Source: Poecilobothrus nobilitatus
Taxonomy: Eukaryota; Arthropoda; Insecta; Diptera; Dolichopodidae
Reading direction: 5' to 3'
NCBI GenBank assembly: GCA_947095535.1
Contig: OX352772.1
Coordinates: 30,833,445 to 30,897,444, forward strand
Length of the DNA: 64,000 nucleotides
Of this stretch, positions 35,092 to 44,062 are shown piece after piece. The notes under the pieces are model-generated. The model was given only the letters and a program-made list of their open reading frames with translations, was not told where the DNA came from and did no database searches. Both the position numbers and the translations under genes were made by a program. Within the stretch, counting starts at the first letter, position 1, and each line of letters opens with the position of its first letter.

Positions 35092-36100
35092 TTACTATTT
35101 TACATACATATTTATATATTTATATATTATACAGAGATTAGATGTAATTATCTTTACAACTGTAATATATTATTTATAAGATGAATTTTAAAGATTTTTG
35201 CTTTACTAGCATTATAATTTTTAAGGAAAAGTGGGAAAATCCTTTTTTTTTTTTATAAAAGTTTATATCTATCTTAGGATTAAACTTACTGATCTATGTG
35301 GAATTACAACTAAATGATAGAAATTGCAGAAAGAGTATTTTTTTTTTTTTTTATTGTATTTAAAGTAATCATTAAAAATAATTAGTATTTATAATTAGTT
35401 TAAAAAAAATAGAACGAAATTTTTCTTTTCTCTTAATAGACTTTTTATTATTTATTTCGTTTCATATAAACATTTCATACAAAGGTAAATTTTTCATAAT
35501 TCTTATAAATTATATATTTTTTTTTATTTAAATCACTTTTAAATAATTTAATAATTGATACATATATAGATTTAATGATAGATATATTATATAGTATATA
35601 CATTATCACCTTTATTATTCTTACAGCCTTAAAAAAAAAATCTAAAGATTTAAAATCTGATCTAAATTATTTTCGAAATTATAAAATGAACAAGTCAAAA
35701 TATTTATCAAAAACATTTTTTATAATAATAAAATATTGTATGTACATATGGTATCTGTTCGGAGTACAATAATACCAAATTATCATTAAATATGGGTAAA
35801 CCCAAATCATTTGTTTTTAAAATTAAATATTTGAATTATAGTTTATTATATAGTTATTAAATTTATAATACATATTATATATTTTTATATAGATATTTAC
35901 CTCATTCATTTTTAATTTACATATTTTTTGTTATAGATACTTTTACACCTCATTCATTGTCAAGTTATATTTTATTACATATCCTTACATCACTATACCT
36001 TTTCTATAAATCATGATGCATAGATTAAATTTGTTACGTTAAGAGGTAAAAATAAATAACTGATAATGATTTGATGATTGATTAAATATACATAAAGTAT
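35092..36100. other. intergenic, nothing recognised
   Basis: AT-rich. The 65-codon frame at 35575-35772 has low-complexity composition and none of the paralogue motifs. Confidence 0.4.
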
Positions 36101-36127
36101 ATATTATGATGAATTTCATTTAAAGGA

Positions 36128-36134
36128 CAGGTAA
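36128..36134 (+). promoter_or_regulatory. CAGGTAA, Zelda-type motif upstream of paralogue 3
   Basis: An exact CAGGTAA lies 285 nt upstream of the inferred start, with a related TAGGTAA at 36259-36265 (154 nt upstream). Confidence 0.5.
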
Positions 36135-36378
36135 ATTAAATAAAACAACTAGATGACCTGACCTTTATGATCATGTTTATAATTTTGATGTTTTGAAAAT
36201 TTTTAGTTGCGTCTCTGCAAAATTTTAAACTGTTTGTTAATCAATATTGCAACATGAATAGGTAAACGTGGTATGTTTTTACCTTTCATTCATTTCAAGT
36301 TTTTTTTTTTTACACGAATACTTCGTACTTGCAACACAGTTCAGGCTAAAAAAAATCGGTTTCCATACATTTAAAAGA

Positions 36379-36416
36379 TATAAAAGGATTTTTCAAATTT
36401 ATAAACAATATCAGTC
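36379..36416 (+). promoter_or_regulatory. core promoter of paralogue 3: TATA box plus initiator
   Basis: TATAAAAG at 36379-36386 and a consensus TCAGTC at 36411-36416 place +1 at 36413, 34 nt after the first T of the TATA box, with a 119-nt leader. Confidence 0.75.
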
Positions 36417-36531
36417 TTAACAAAATCTGTTCAGATCAAAATCAAAAATAAAAAAAAAAATATTTTTTTTTAAATAAATAACGAATTTCTTTTATATAAA
36501 TCATATAAACAATACATACATATAAAAAAAA

Positions 36532-37050
36532 ATGGTCAAAATATTCAAAGATATTACAAATTGTAATGAAAAATCCCATTCACCTGATGAAGAATCTTTA
36601 AATAAATCAAAGACAAATTATAATAATTGTTCTTTGTCGTATTCTCTATTCTTGTACAAAGAGCAACTTAAGCGTCGCCGAAATGACATCTTAAAGCGTG
36701 TTACAACAAAAGCTATAATTACTGATAAATTGGTAACTAAGAGAATCATTAAAATGAAAAATTCTCCAACAAATGTTACAGAAAGTGTTAAAGATATCGC
36801 ATCAGATTTGCAAGAATCGGATAATATGACAAGAAGCCGAATTTATAAGATAAAATTAGAAGAAAAAATGACAAAAATTGAAAGATTATTATTTATGAGA
36901 CAAATGAACAGGCGTTATAAAATTAAAGATAATAAAGAGAATATTAAAATTAAAGATAATAAAGAGAATATTATGGAAATTAAAGAAAATGAATTAAAAC
37001 ACAAGAATACTAAAATAGAAAAGCAAAAATGTGTAAAGAAAATTTTCTAA
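36532..37050 (+). CDS. uncharacterised basic intronless protein, paralogue 3 (172 aa)
   Basis: This is a diverged member of the same unrecognised family. It lacks the N-terminal basic helix of paralogues 1 and 2; residues 1-30 are polar. Motif 1 (residues 34-74) contains YSLFLYKEQLKRRRNDILKR and then KAIITDKLVTKR. Motif 2 (97-118) contains DNMTRSRIYKIKLEEKM followed by T-K-I-E-R. The C-terminal third is mostly K, E, N and I and includes a 9-residue direct repeat, KIKDNKENI, from a 27-bp in-frame DNA duplication at about 36919-36972. The start ATG follows a run of A, a favourable insect context. AATAAA words occur at about 37259 onward. It lies 751 bp upstream of paralogue 4 in the same orientation but has its own promoter, so the two are separate units. 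Confidence 0.85.
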   Translation: MVKIFKDITNCNEKSHSPDEESLNKSKTNYNNCSLSYSLFLYKEQLKRRRNDILKRVTTKAIITDKLVTKRIIKMKNSPTNVTESVKDIASDLQESDNMTRSRIYKIKLEEKMTKIERLLFMRQMNRRYKIKDNKENIKIKDNKENIMEIKENELKHKNTKIEKQKCVKKIF

Positions 37051-37485
37051 AATTGAATCCATTTTGGAAAATGGAATTTAACAGAAAATCTAGAATGATT
37101 AGAACTATACAGATTGTGTAAATTAAAAAAAAAAATCTAGTATATAAGCTTAGAACTAGTATATATTTATATAATATTTAATACATGTAATCCAGTGATG
37201 TGAAATGACCATAGCATTAAAAAAAAATTGTTGTAAATGTTTTAAAAACTTATTATGATAAATAAAGTTAAAATAAAATAAAGTTAAAACATTATTGTTT
37301 TTTTTGTACTTTTCAAAGGATATCAGCTTTTAAAAGGATAAAAATCTAATATATGGGATTTTTCACGTAATATTTTTTACTTTCATTGCAGTAATATTAG
37401 GTATAGCTTATATTATCTTATAGCTTGACTCAATTACTATTTAACTAAATAATCCTTATCTAAAAACAAAAAAAAAACCAATAAA

Positions 37486-37492
37486 CAGGTAA
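37486..37492 (+). promoter_or_regulatory. CAGGTAA, Zelda-type motif upstream of paralogue 4
   Basis: An exact CAGGTAA lies 212 nt upstream of the inferred start, with a TAGGTAA at 37547-37553 (151 nt upstream). The spacing resembles that of paralogue 3. Confidence 0.5.
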
Positions 37493-37663
37493 AAGAATTA
37501 AATTGACAAATCATGATTGAGAAAAATCTCATTTCACATGTTCCTGTAGGTAAAATTTTGAATGGTTATTAAGTCATTATTATAGAAACTAACATTCATT
37601 AACACTGTTTTATTTTGTTTATGTACTTTGTCCATCTTCGCACAACAACTAGGACACGATGTC

Positions 37664-37702
37664 TATAAATACCCAAAAATAAAACTGATTTTAAAACAGT
37701 TT
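37664..37702 (+). promoter_or_regulatory. core promoter of paralogue 4: TATA box plus initiator
   Basis: TATAAATA at 37664-37671 and ACAGTT at 37696-37701 put +1 at 37698, 34 nt after the first T of the TATA box, with a leader of 103 nt. The initiator is one base off consensus. Confidence 0.65.
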
Positions 37703-37800
37703 TAATCCATCTCTCTTCTAAAGTACATCTCATTATTGTATTTTACTTTAGTTTGTAAAAATAAATTTATTTGAGGAGTTAATTATTATCAAAAAAAAAA

Positions 37801-38256
37801 ATGACAGAAAAAAACAAAATTAAATTAAATTCAGAAACAAACACAAATGAAACAAAACGTAAAGGATCAAAACAAAAAATATTTGAAAATTTTAAGGATA
37901 ATTCAGATTTTACTTTACCATACATGTTATACGTTTACCAACAACAAAGAAGAATGAAAAATTATCCAAAAATTAAATTAATTGTTGCCAAAGCTTATGT
38001 TATTGATAAATTAATGGAAGATATAGTTTTAAAATCTGAAGCACAATTATTGAATACAATTGAGGAGAGTGATTATAAACATCATATTACAGATGATATT
38101 ATTGATGTTTATGAAATGGAAAATATAACACAAAGTTTAGTATATAAATTAAAACTACAAAAAGAAATTGATTCATATATATTGAAAAAAAGACAAATGA
38201 TTAAAAATGCTAAAAAAGCACGTGCTAAATCATCCAAATCGGATAACAGCTTATAA
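37801..38256 (+). CDS. uncharacterised basic intronless protein, paralogue 4 (151 aa)
   Basis: The most diverged and shortest member. Residues 1-35 are polar and lysine-rich with no basic amphipathic helix. Motif 1 (about 38-78) reads TLPYMLYVYQQQRRMKN, then AKAYVIDKLMEDIV; the K-A-x-V-I-D-K-L core is kept while the R-R-x-R stretch is altered. Motif 2 (106-120) reads MENITQSLVYKLKLQK, with Q in place of the R of the T-R-S seen in the other copies. The end is K/A/S-rich (AKKARAKSSK), which could bind nucleic acid or act as a nuclear localisation signal; that is inference. The start ATG follows ten A residues. Several AATAAA-like words follow the stop. No function is recognised. Confidence 0.8.
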   Translation: MTEKNKIKLNSETNTNETKRKGSKQKIFENFKDNSDFTLPYMLYVYQQQRRMKNYPKIKLIVAKAYVIDKLMEDIVLKSEAQLLNTIEESDYKHHITDDIIDVYEMENITQSLVYKLKLQKEIDSYILKKRQMIKNAKKARAKSSKSDNSL

Positions 38257-38259
38257 TTT

Positions 38260-39080
38260 AATAAAAAAAATAAAATATTAAATATTTATAAAAGTAATTT
38301 TAGAAAAAAAATTCAGCATGAACAAAAAAAATAAATATTATTGTAATTGAAAAGAAAAAGGGAGTGAATATTAAATAAAAAGTATAGATAATAAATAAAA
38401 TGATTTGTTCTTTTTTAATGTTTTATCATCATAGGGAAGAAAATAAAGTTTCCACTAGTTTCGATTAAATTTCGATTTAGATTTTGATTCAACTAAGCAA
38501 CTGTCAAATATACCTTTTGACGTGACGTCAAGCGATATTACCGAACAAAATATATAATATGTGGTTTCGTGTTTTTATATTTTTGGTTGTTTTGAAATTA
38601 TAAGCAAGGAAAAATTAAAAATTTAGATAGAATATTAATATACATTTTTTAAAAGCTATAGAATCTTATTTTTTTGGGAATTATATACATACATATATAT
38701 AATAAGAATAAGAAAGGCCACCTAAATTTAAAAACATAACAATTACTTATCTATTATATTACTTCAAAAATTGGCAAAAGTCTATTTGACAGTTGCTTAT
38801 TTGAATCAAAAATCATTGTACATTACCGAAAGCAGAGTTAGTCTTTATTTTGCAATATTCCTTTTTAACATTTTTAAATATTACTCAGTTATGACTGGCC
38901 ATCTTTTTTATTGTTTTATAAATAGAAATTTGGAAAAAATCGAAAGAGAAACTTTATTAAATCCCAACTTTTTAAATTTTCTCTTTTATTCTTTTCTTTC
39001 GTCACAAAGTAGAAACCAGAAATTTAATGTAATATAGCATTGAATAATAGAAATCAATGTAAACGACATTTTCATTGTTA
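38260..39080. other. intergenic with a CRE-like palindrome
   Basis: No gene was seen. TTGACGTGACGTCAA at 38517-38531 is a perfect palindrome around one base and contains the octamer TGACGTCA, a classic bZIP/CREB site. The frame at 38771-39037 is low complexity and unsupported. Confidence 0.4.
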
Positions 39081-39081
39081 A

Positions 39082-39830
39082 AATAAACAAGGCAGAATGC
39101 ATACAACCAAAGGTTTTTAAAAGGGAACATTTTCCAAGAGGCAATGAAAACAGTTTACAATATTATGATTTGCTTCAAAATTTTGATTTGCTTCAAAATT
39201 TTGATTTGCTTCAAAATGCTTGGAAATTTTCTTAGAAAATTATATGTAAAAAAACATTTTGAAAATTCAACGTATTTTCCAATTTTTCTTCGATATTAAG
39301 AAAACTCTGTATACTTATTTAAAACAAATTAAATTTATAAGTTTGAAGTCTTAATTTTCTGCGTTTTATTTTGAAATTTGTACAGATATCTAACAATAGG
39401 AAATTTTCAATTTTTGACCCCTAACAGCTCTTAAAGAGAGGAAGGTACGAAAAACCTTTCTAAGATAATAACTAATGCTTCTTAATTCTGAAAGATTTTT
39501 CTTCTGTTTCATGTCTCTCAAAATTTCAAGGATATTCTTTTGTGCAAATTTCTGGGTTCTATCTAAAAGAATTGCAGAGATATGAAGAAAGCCAAAACGG
39601 GCAAAATTTTGTTTACACATAACGGTTAATTTAAATACCAATTAAAAAAAATATGATATTATTTAGAAAAACATTGTGCTTGTAGCGCAGTACTGACTGG
39701 TACAATACATAAAAAAGTTATGTTGTACAACATTCATTTTTTTAAGACACGGATAGAGGGACGAACGGAAAAAGTGAAACTAACGACCAAATTTTCTTTT
39801 AAAAAATGTTCAAAAAAAAGGATATAAATT
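39082..39830 (-). mobile_element. family D repeat, inverted copy (D2)
   Basis: AACAAGGCAGAATGCATACAA followed by CCAAAGGTTTTTAAAA at 39088-39122 is the reverse complement of the family D right end. Inner words GGAAATTTTCAATTTTTGACC and CACATAACGGTTAATTTAAAT match the family. A diverged GGGACGAACGGAAAAAG stretch stands where the GGAC tract should be. The minus-strand frame at 39390-39641 lies in it and is not a gene. Confidence 0.6.
39165..39218 (+). repeat. 18-bp x 3 minisatellite
   Basis: GATTTGCTTCAAAATTTT is repeated three times in tandem, the last unit altered. Confidence 0.9.
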
Positions 39831-40425
39831 TCGCAATAGACAATAAATGACCATTTCCTCAAATTATAAAAAAAAAAAACTCTGTTAAATGCCATAATTC
39901 AAAAGCTGATAATAAAATATTTTAAAAAATGAATATGATATGATATGTTGTTAAATCACGGGTCATTTATTTTATTAGTTTCCCATATGCTATAAAATTG
40001 TGCATTTCATATATTATCTTAATAAAAAAGGAGTAAAAGGAAAAAACAAGAAGTACTATATTATATTCATGATGTATAATTTTTTTTTATAAAAAGTTTA
40101 GAGTTAATAAATTCTTATTATTTTTAATGGTGCGATATGAATGACTTTTAGTATTTTCTTTTTTTTTTTGATTTAATTTTTTTTTTTTTAAATCACAATA
40201 TTTTTAAAACTCTTTATCAGTGATTTATTTTAATGTTAATGGAATTCTTCATCTTCATATTTGTATATAGAAACTTTGATTAAAACAAGTAAAAATCCTT
40301 TTCAAAACTATTCATGTATTTGATTTTAAGATATAAAATTTTGTGGTTTTAAGATTAAGTTTATAAAATAAATTTGTTGAATCATAAATTTCACCATTGT
40401 AAAAGTAAGAAAAATATTAGAATAA
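39831..40425. other. intergenic, nothing recognised
   Basis: AT-rich with long T-runs; no supported feature. Confidence 0.4.
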
Positions 40426-40429
40426 ATTT

Positions 40430-40560
40430 GACATTTGGGGGGAATGAAATAACGCCGCAAAACAAAATTATATACCCAAAATTTCTTATGAGAAATAAGG
40501 CCTCAAAAAATGAGATAACGGCGCAAAAATTCGAGCGTTATTTAATTTTTTTCCAGAATT
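40430..40560. repeat. GAAATAACGCCGC module, left of the 157-bp array
   Basis: GAATGAAATAACGCCGCAAAA, GAGAAATAAGGCCTCAAAAA, GAGATAACGGCGCAAAAA and GAGCGTTATTTAAT all share the GAAATAAC-plus-GC-core design of the 24.0-24.8 kb array and of 41999-42145. Confidence 0.6.
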
Positions 40561-40674
40561 CAAAATCAGGATTATACACTTTTTCCAGAATATTTATTAT
40601 ACATATAATATATGCGAGATTCGGAATTAGGAGGGATTTTAGAATTGATTACAAAATCATTGTTTCAATACTTT

Positions 40675-41630
40675 GTTTAGCGGGAAGTTCTTTGTAATGT
40701 CTTTTGTTTTACATACACATTTCAAAGCAAATATTAAATTAAAATTTTTGGACATATTTCCAAGACGAATGGAGAAGATAAAACTAGAAAGGATTTAAAA
40801 GTTGGTTTCAAAATCAGGGTTTCTATAATTGGTTTAGCGGGAAGTTCTTTGTAATGTCTTTTGTTTTACGTACACATTTCAAAGCAAATATTAAATTAAA
40901 ATTTTTGGACATATTTCCAAGACGAATGGAGAAGATAAAACTAGAAAGGATTTAAAAGTTGGTTTCAAAATCAGGGTTTCTATAATTGGTTTAGCGGGAA
41001 GTTCTTTGTAATGTCTTTTGTTTTACGTACACATTTCAAAGCAAATATTAAATTAAAATTTTTGGACATATTTCCAAGACGAATGGAGAAGATAAAACTA
41101 GAAAGGATTTAAAAGTTGGTTTCAAAATCAGGGTTTCTATAATTGGTTTAGCGCGAAGTTCTTTGTAATGTCTTTTGTTTTACGTACACATTTCAAAGCA
41201 AATATTAAATTAAAATTTTTGGACATATTTCCAAGACGAATGGAGAAGATAAAACTAGAAAGGATTTAAAAGTTGGTTTCAAAATCAGGGTTTCTATAAT
41301 TGGTTTAGCGGGAAGTTCTTTGTAATGTCTTTTGTTTTACGTACACATTTCAAAGCAAATATTAAATTAAAATTTTTGGACATATTTCCAAGACGAATGG
41401 AGAAGATAAAACTAGAAAGGATTTAAAAGTTGGTTTCAAAATCAGGGTTTCTATAATTGGTTTAGCGGGAAGTTCTTTGTAATGTCTTTTGTTTTACGTA
41501 CACATTTCAAAGCAAATATTAAATTAAAATTTTTGGACATATTTCCAAACAGAATGGAGAAGGTATAACTAGAAAGGATTTTAAAGTTGGTTTCAAAATC
41601 AGGGTTTCTATAATTGGTTTAGCGGGGGCG
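40675..41630 (+). repeat. 157-bp tandem array, six units
   Basis: GTTTAGCGGGAAGTTCTTTG recurs at about 40675, 40832, 40989, 41146, 41303 and 41460, with a final partial at 41617, a constant 157-bp period. Middle units are nearly identical; the first and last are more diverged, as expected from unequal exchange. The stretch just before it (40555-40675) is a family C copy that looks like the progenitor. Confidence 0.95.
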
Positions 41631-41663
41631 ATTGCCTCTCATTATTTTAAATGCTTTATTGTT

Positions 41664-41921
41664 AAAATATATATTTAGAAGAAGAAACTTTTGAATTTGA
41701 AGATATTGATTCAGATACAAGAAATGAAAAATAATTCGTCTTATATTATATTATGCCATGACAGATACAGAAATATATTATTATTACCATGCAAACATCT
41801 TAAATGTTGTAATGAATGCATTATAGTTTTACAAGCCCAAGCTATAACTGAAAATTCATCATATATTCGCTGTCCATATTTCAAAGTAGAAGTTAATGAT
41901 ACAGTGCCAATATACTGTTAG
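41664..41921 (+). pseudogene. decayed RING-finger exon, RNF26-like C-terminus
   Basis: An AG that could be a splice acceptor (ATATATATTTAG) is followed by an acidic reading EEETFEFEDIDSDTRNEK in one frame and then, after a +1 shift near 41730, by a frame giving CHDRYRNILLLPCKHLKCC, NECIIVL and CPYFKVEVNDTVPIYC, ending at TAG. The order C-x-D-R-x-R-N...L-L-L-P-C-x-H-L...C-x-x-C...C-P matches C-terminal RING domains of the RNF26 type. The first zinc cysteine is missing, and the final cysteine of C-P-x-C is F, leaving six of eight ligands. The 76-codon frame has no ATG at its 5' end (it opens at TTG). With a frameshift and lost ligands it is most likely a dead exon copy, perhaps carried by a mobile element. 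Confidence 0.7.
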
Positions 41922-41998
41922 CAAAATACTATATAAAATTTATTTAGTTTCTAATTGTTTTAGTTTTATTTAATTTTATTTTAGTAGGAAATCTTTTT

Positions 41999-42145
41999 GT
42001 GGCGTTATTTCATTTTAAAATAAAAGAATAAAATAATTACGCAATAACATGAAATAACGTCACAAAACAATAAAATAATGCCGAAACAAACTGAAATAAT
42101 ACCCCAAAAAAAAAATTTAATTCGTGGAGTTATTTCATGCCGCTT
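41999..42145. repeat. GAAATAACG hairpin module, right of the RING relic
   Basis: GTGGCGTTATTTCAT (41999-42013) and ATGAAATAACGTCAC (42049-42063) are inverted repeats matching at 14 of 15 bases. They are followed by AATAATGCCGAAAC, CTGAAATAATACCCC and GTGGAGTTATTTCATGCCGC. It is the same motif family as at 40430-40560. Confidence 0.65.
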
Positions 42146-42820
42146 TTGCATTTATGGACAATATATCGGTGATTATAGTTGATTAATTTTTAGGAATTTC
42201 CGGTAAAAAAATGAATTTAAATGAAATATCCAAAAAAATGTTGTAAAAAGTTTTTATTATAGTTTAGGAAAAATTAGGTATAAAAATTCAATACAAAAAA
42301 AATTTTTAATTTAAAAATAAAGAAAAAGTTTTGAATGAAAATCGGTAATAAATAAAACACAAAAAAAAAAGGATTTCATTTATGAAAAGTGAAAATAAAA
42401 TTTTATAATCATTTATTGAATTTACAAGGAAAAATTTATAGGTTCTGATTCTTTGTTAAGATTAATTTGAATGTAAACAAAAAATATTCAATAAATTTTT
42501 TTTTATCCATTTTATTGGAATTTTGCTGAAAATTGTATTGTCGTTTATATTTTGAAACCATTTAATTGAATTAATACCTATAAAAAGTTATTGTAGGTAG
42601 CTAAAATTCAGTTTTAATTAAGAAATAAAAATAAAAATACGAAAATTTCAATCTAAGCAAAGAAAATAACGGTAGGATGATAATTCACAAAAATTGAAAA
42701 AAATATCCTTTTTTTCTAAGGAAATTTGTATTCAAAATAAGTTTTAAATTTATTCTATTATAAAATAAGTTATGACTGTATAAAAATCTTTAAAAAAAAA
42801 CGAGTCTATTATTTAAAGAT
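42146..42820. other. intergenic, nothing recognised
   Basis: AT-rich, no supported feature. Confidence 0.4.
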
Positions 42821-42871
42821 GACTACCCTTGATGGGTTAATTGAGCAAAAACTCTTCGAAAAAAACTTCCA

Positions 42872-44062
42872 AGAGTCCAACAAAAAGTGTCACATTCTTA
42901 CTGACTAAACACTCTTCCCTCCAGTCCAACAAAACAAATTTTTAACGCTGATTTATCACGAACCTATTCATTATAATGCACGTAGCTTACATGAATTAAG
43001 CTTACAATAATTACAATATCGAAAAAATAATTCAGTTAAGAGAAATGACCTTCGAGGATTTTTTAGTTTTTTTTCCAACTTGTAAGCTTAAGTTATAGCT
43101 TACATTATGTTTTATTTTATATTTTTCTTTTAATTTTGCTTTTCTTTGCAGGGGTAATTATCAAAATCAAATTCCCCAAAAACAAATAAAGTCTAATTTA
43201 TTAAATCTATTTCTGATATATAATTCCTTTCTATACATATTGATAATTGTATTAAATAATAAAAGTAGAATATTTAAATTTGTCATAAAAAAATGTAAAC
43301 ACAAAATTGAGGGAATTTATTTATTAAAACTAGAAAAATATGAACATCGAATATTACGAACTTTACCAGTATTAGGTATATGGGTTACTTTTTAAATATT
43401 TTTTTTATTTAACAATTTATACAATAATTAGGCTTTTAATTATATAAGCCTAACTCAATTTGGCTTTTAATTATATCTATATATTCTGAACTACATCTAT
43501 ATTTTTGAAAAAACCCCGTTGATTTTGCTTCTTTCATAACTCTTGCACACTTTTAGTTAGAACACTGAAAGAAAAACAGATCTTTTATCTCTTAGAACAG
43601 AATTACCGTTAGATTTAACTTAGAATTTTTTTTATACCTCCCTATATTTAAGAGGGCTCAAAAATAAGATTTTCTCTTTTTAGACATCTATAACTTAGGT
43701 ACCTACACAAATTTTTTTAAAATGAAAAACCCAAAAATTAAATCATCAACATTATAATAATTTGATATGTCTTAAAAACTTTTAATAATCATTCATTTGA
43801 CATTCAGCCAGGAAGTTTTTGTGAATTCTTCACTTTGAACAATGAATTCTTCTGTTCTTTATTTTATACAACTTTTTTTCTATAGCTTTTAACTTTTTTT
43901 TTTTTTTTGTTCTAAAAGAAGTACAAATTTTCAAAAGAAATAATGCTACGTTGAAAGGGTCAAGTTCTTACTGACTAAACTACACTTCCTTCTTTAGCCA
44001 ATATAATTTCTTCTCAAAGAGGGAAGAGTGTTTAGTCAGTAAGAATATGACACTTTCAAGGA
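42872..44062. mobile_element. element with TTCTTACTGACTAAAC inverted ends
   Basis: GTGTCACATTCTTACTGACT continuing AAACACTCTTCCCTC lies at about 42886-42920; its near-exact reverse complement lies at about 44021-44057. A third, plus-oriented copy (GTCAAGTTCTTACTGACTAA) at 43959 forms a 105-bp hairpin with the right one (43955-44060). Either this is a 1.18-kb element with terminal inverted repeats, or a 105-bp palindromic MITE plus half of a second one. A decayed family D piece (43490-43830) lies between. Confidence 0.5.
43490..43830 (+). repeat. family D fragment (D3)
   Basis: TTCATAACTCTTGCACACTTTTAG, CATCTATAACTTAGGTACCT and CCCAAAAATTAAATCATCAAC align in order with D1. The conserved right end is missing. 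Confidence 0.5.

Noticed and set aside
35575..35772. ORF upstream of paralogue 3 as a fifth family member
   Set aside because: It lacks both family motifs, a TATA/initiator pair and a CAGGTAA.
26554..38256. Assignment of the four paralogues to the Bearded family or to sisterless-A-like bZIP proteins
   Set aside because: The basic N-terminal helix and GPVRF end recall Bearded proteins, and T-R-S-x-x-Y-K-x-K recalls a basic region, but the defining motifs are absent or appear in only some copies.
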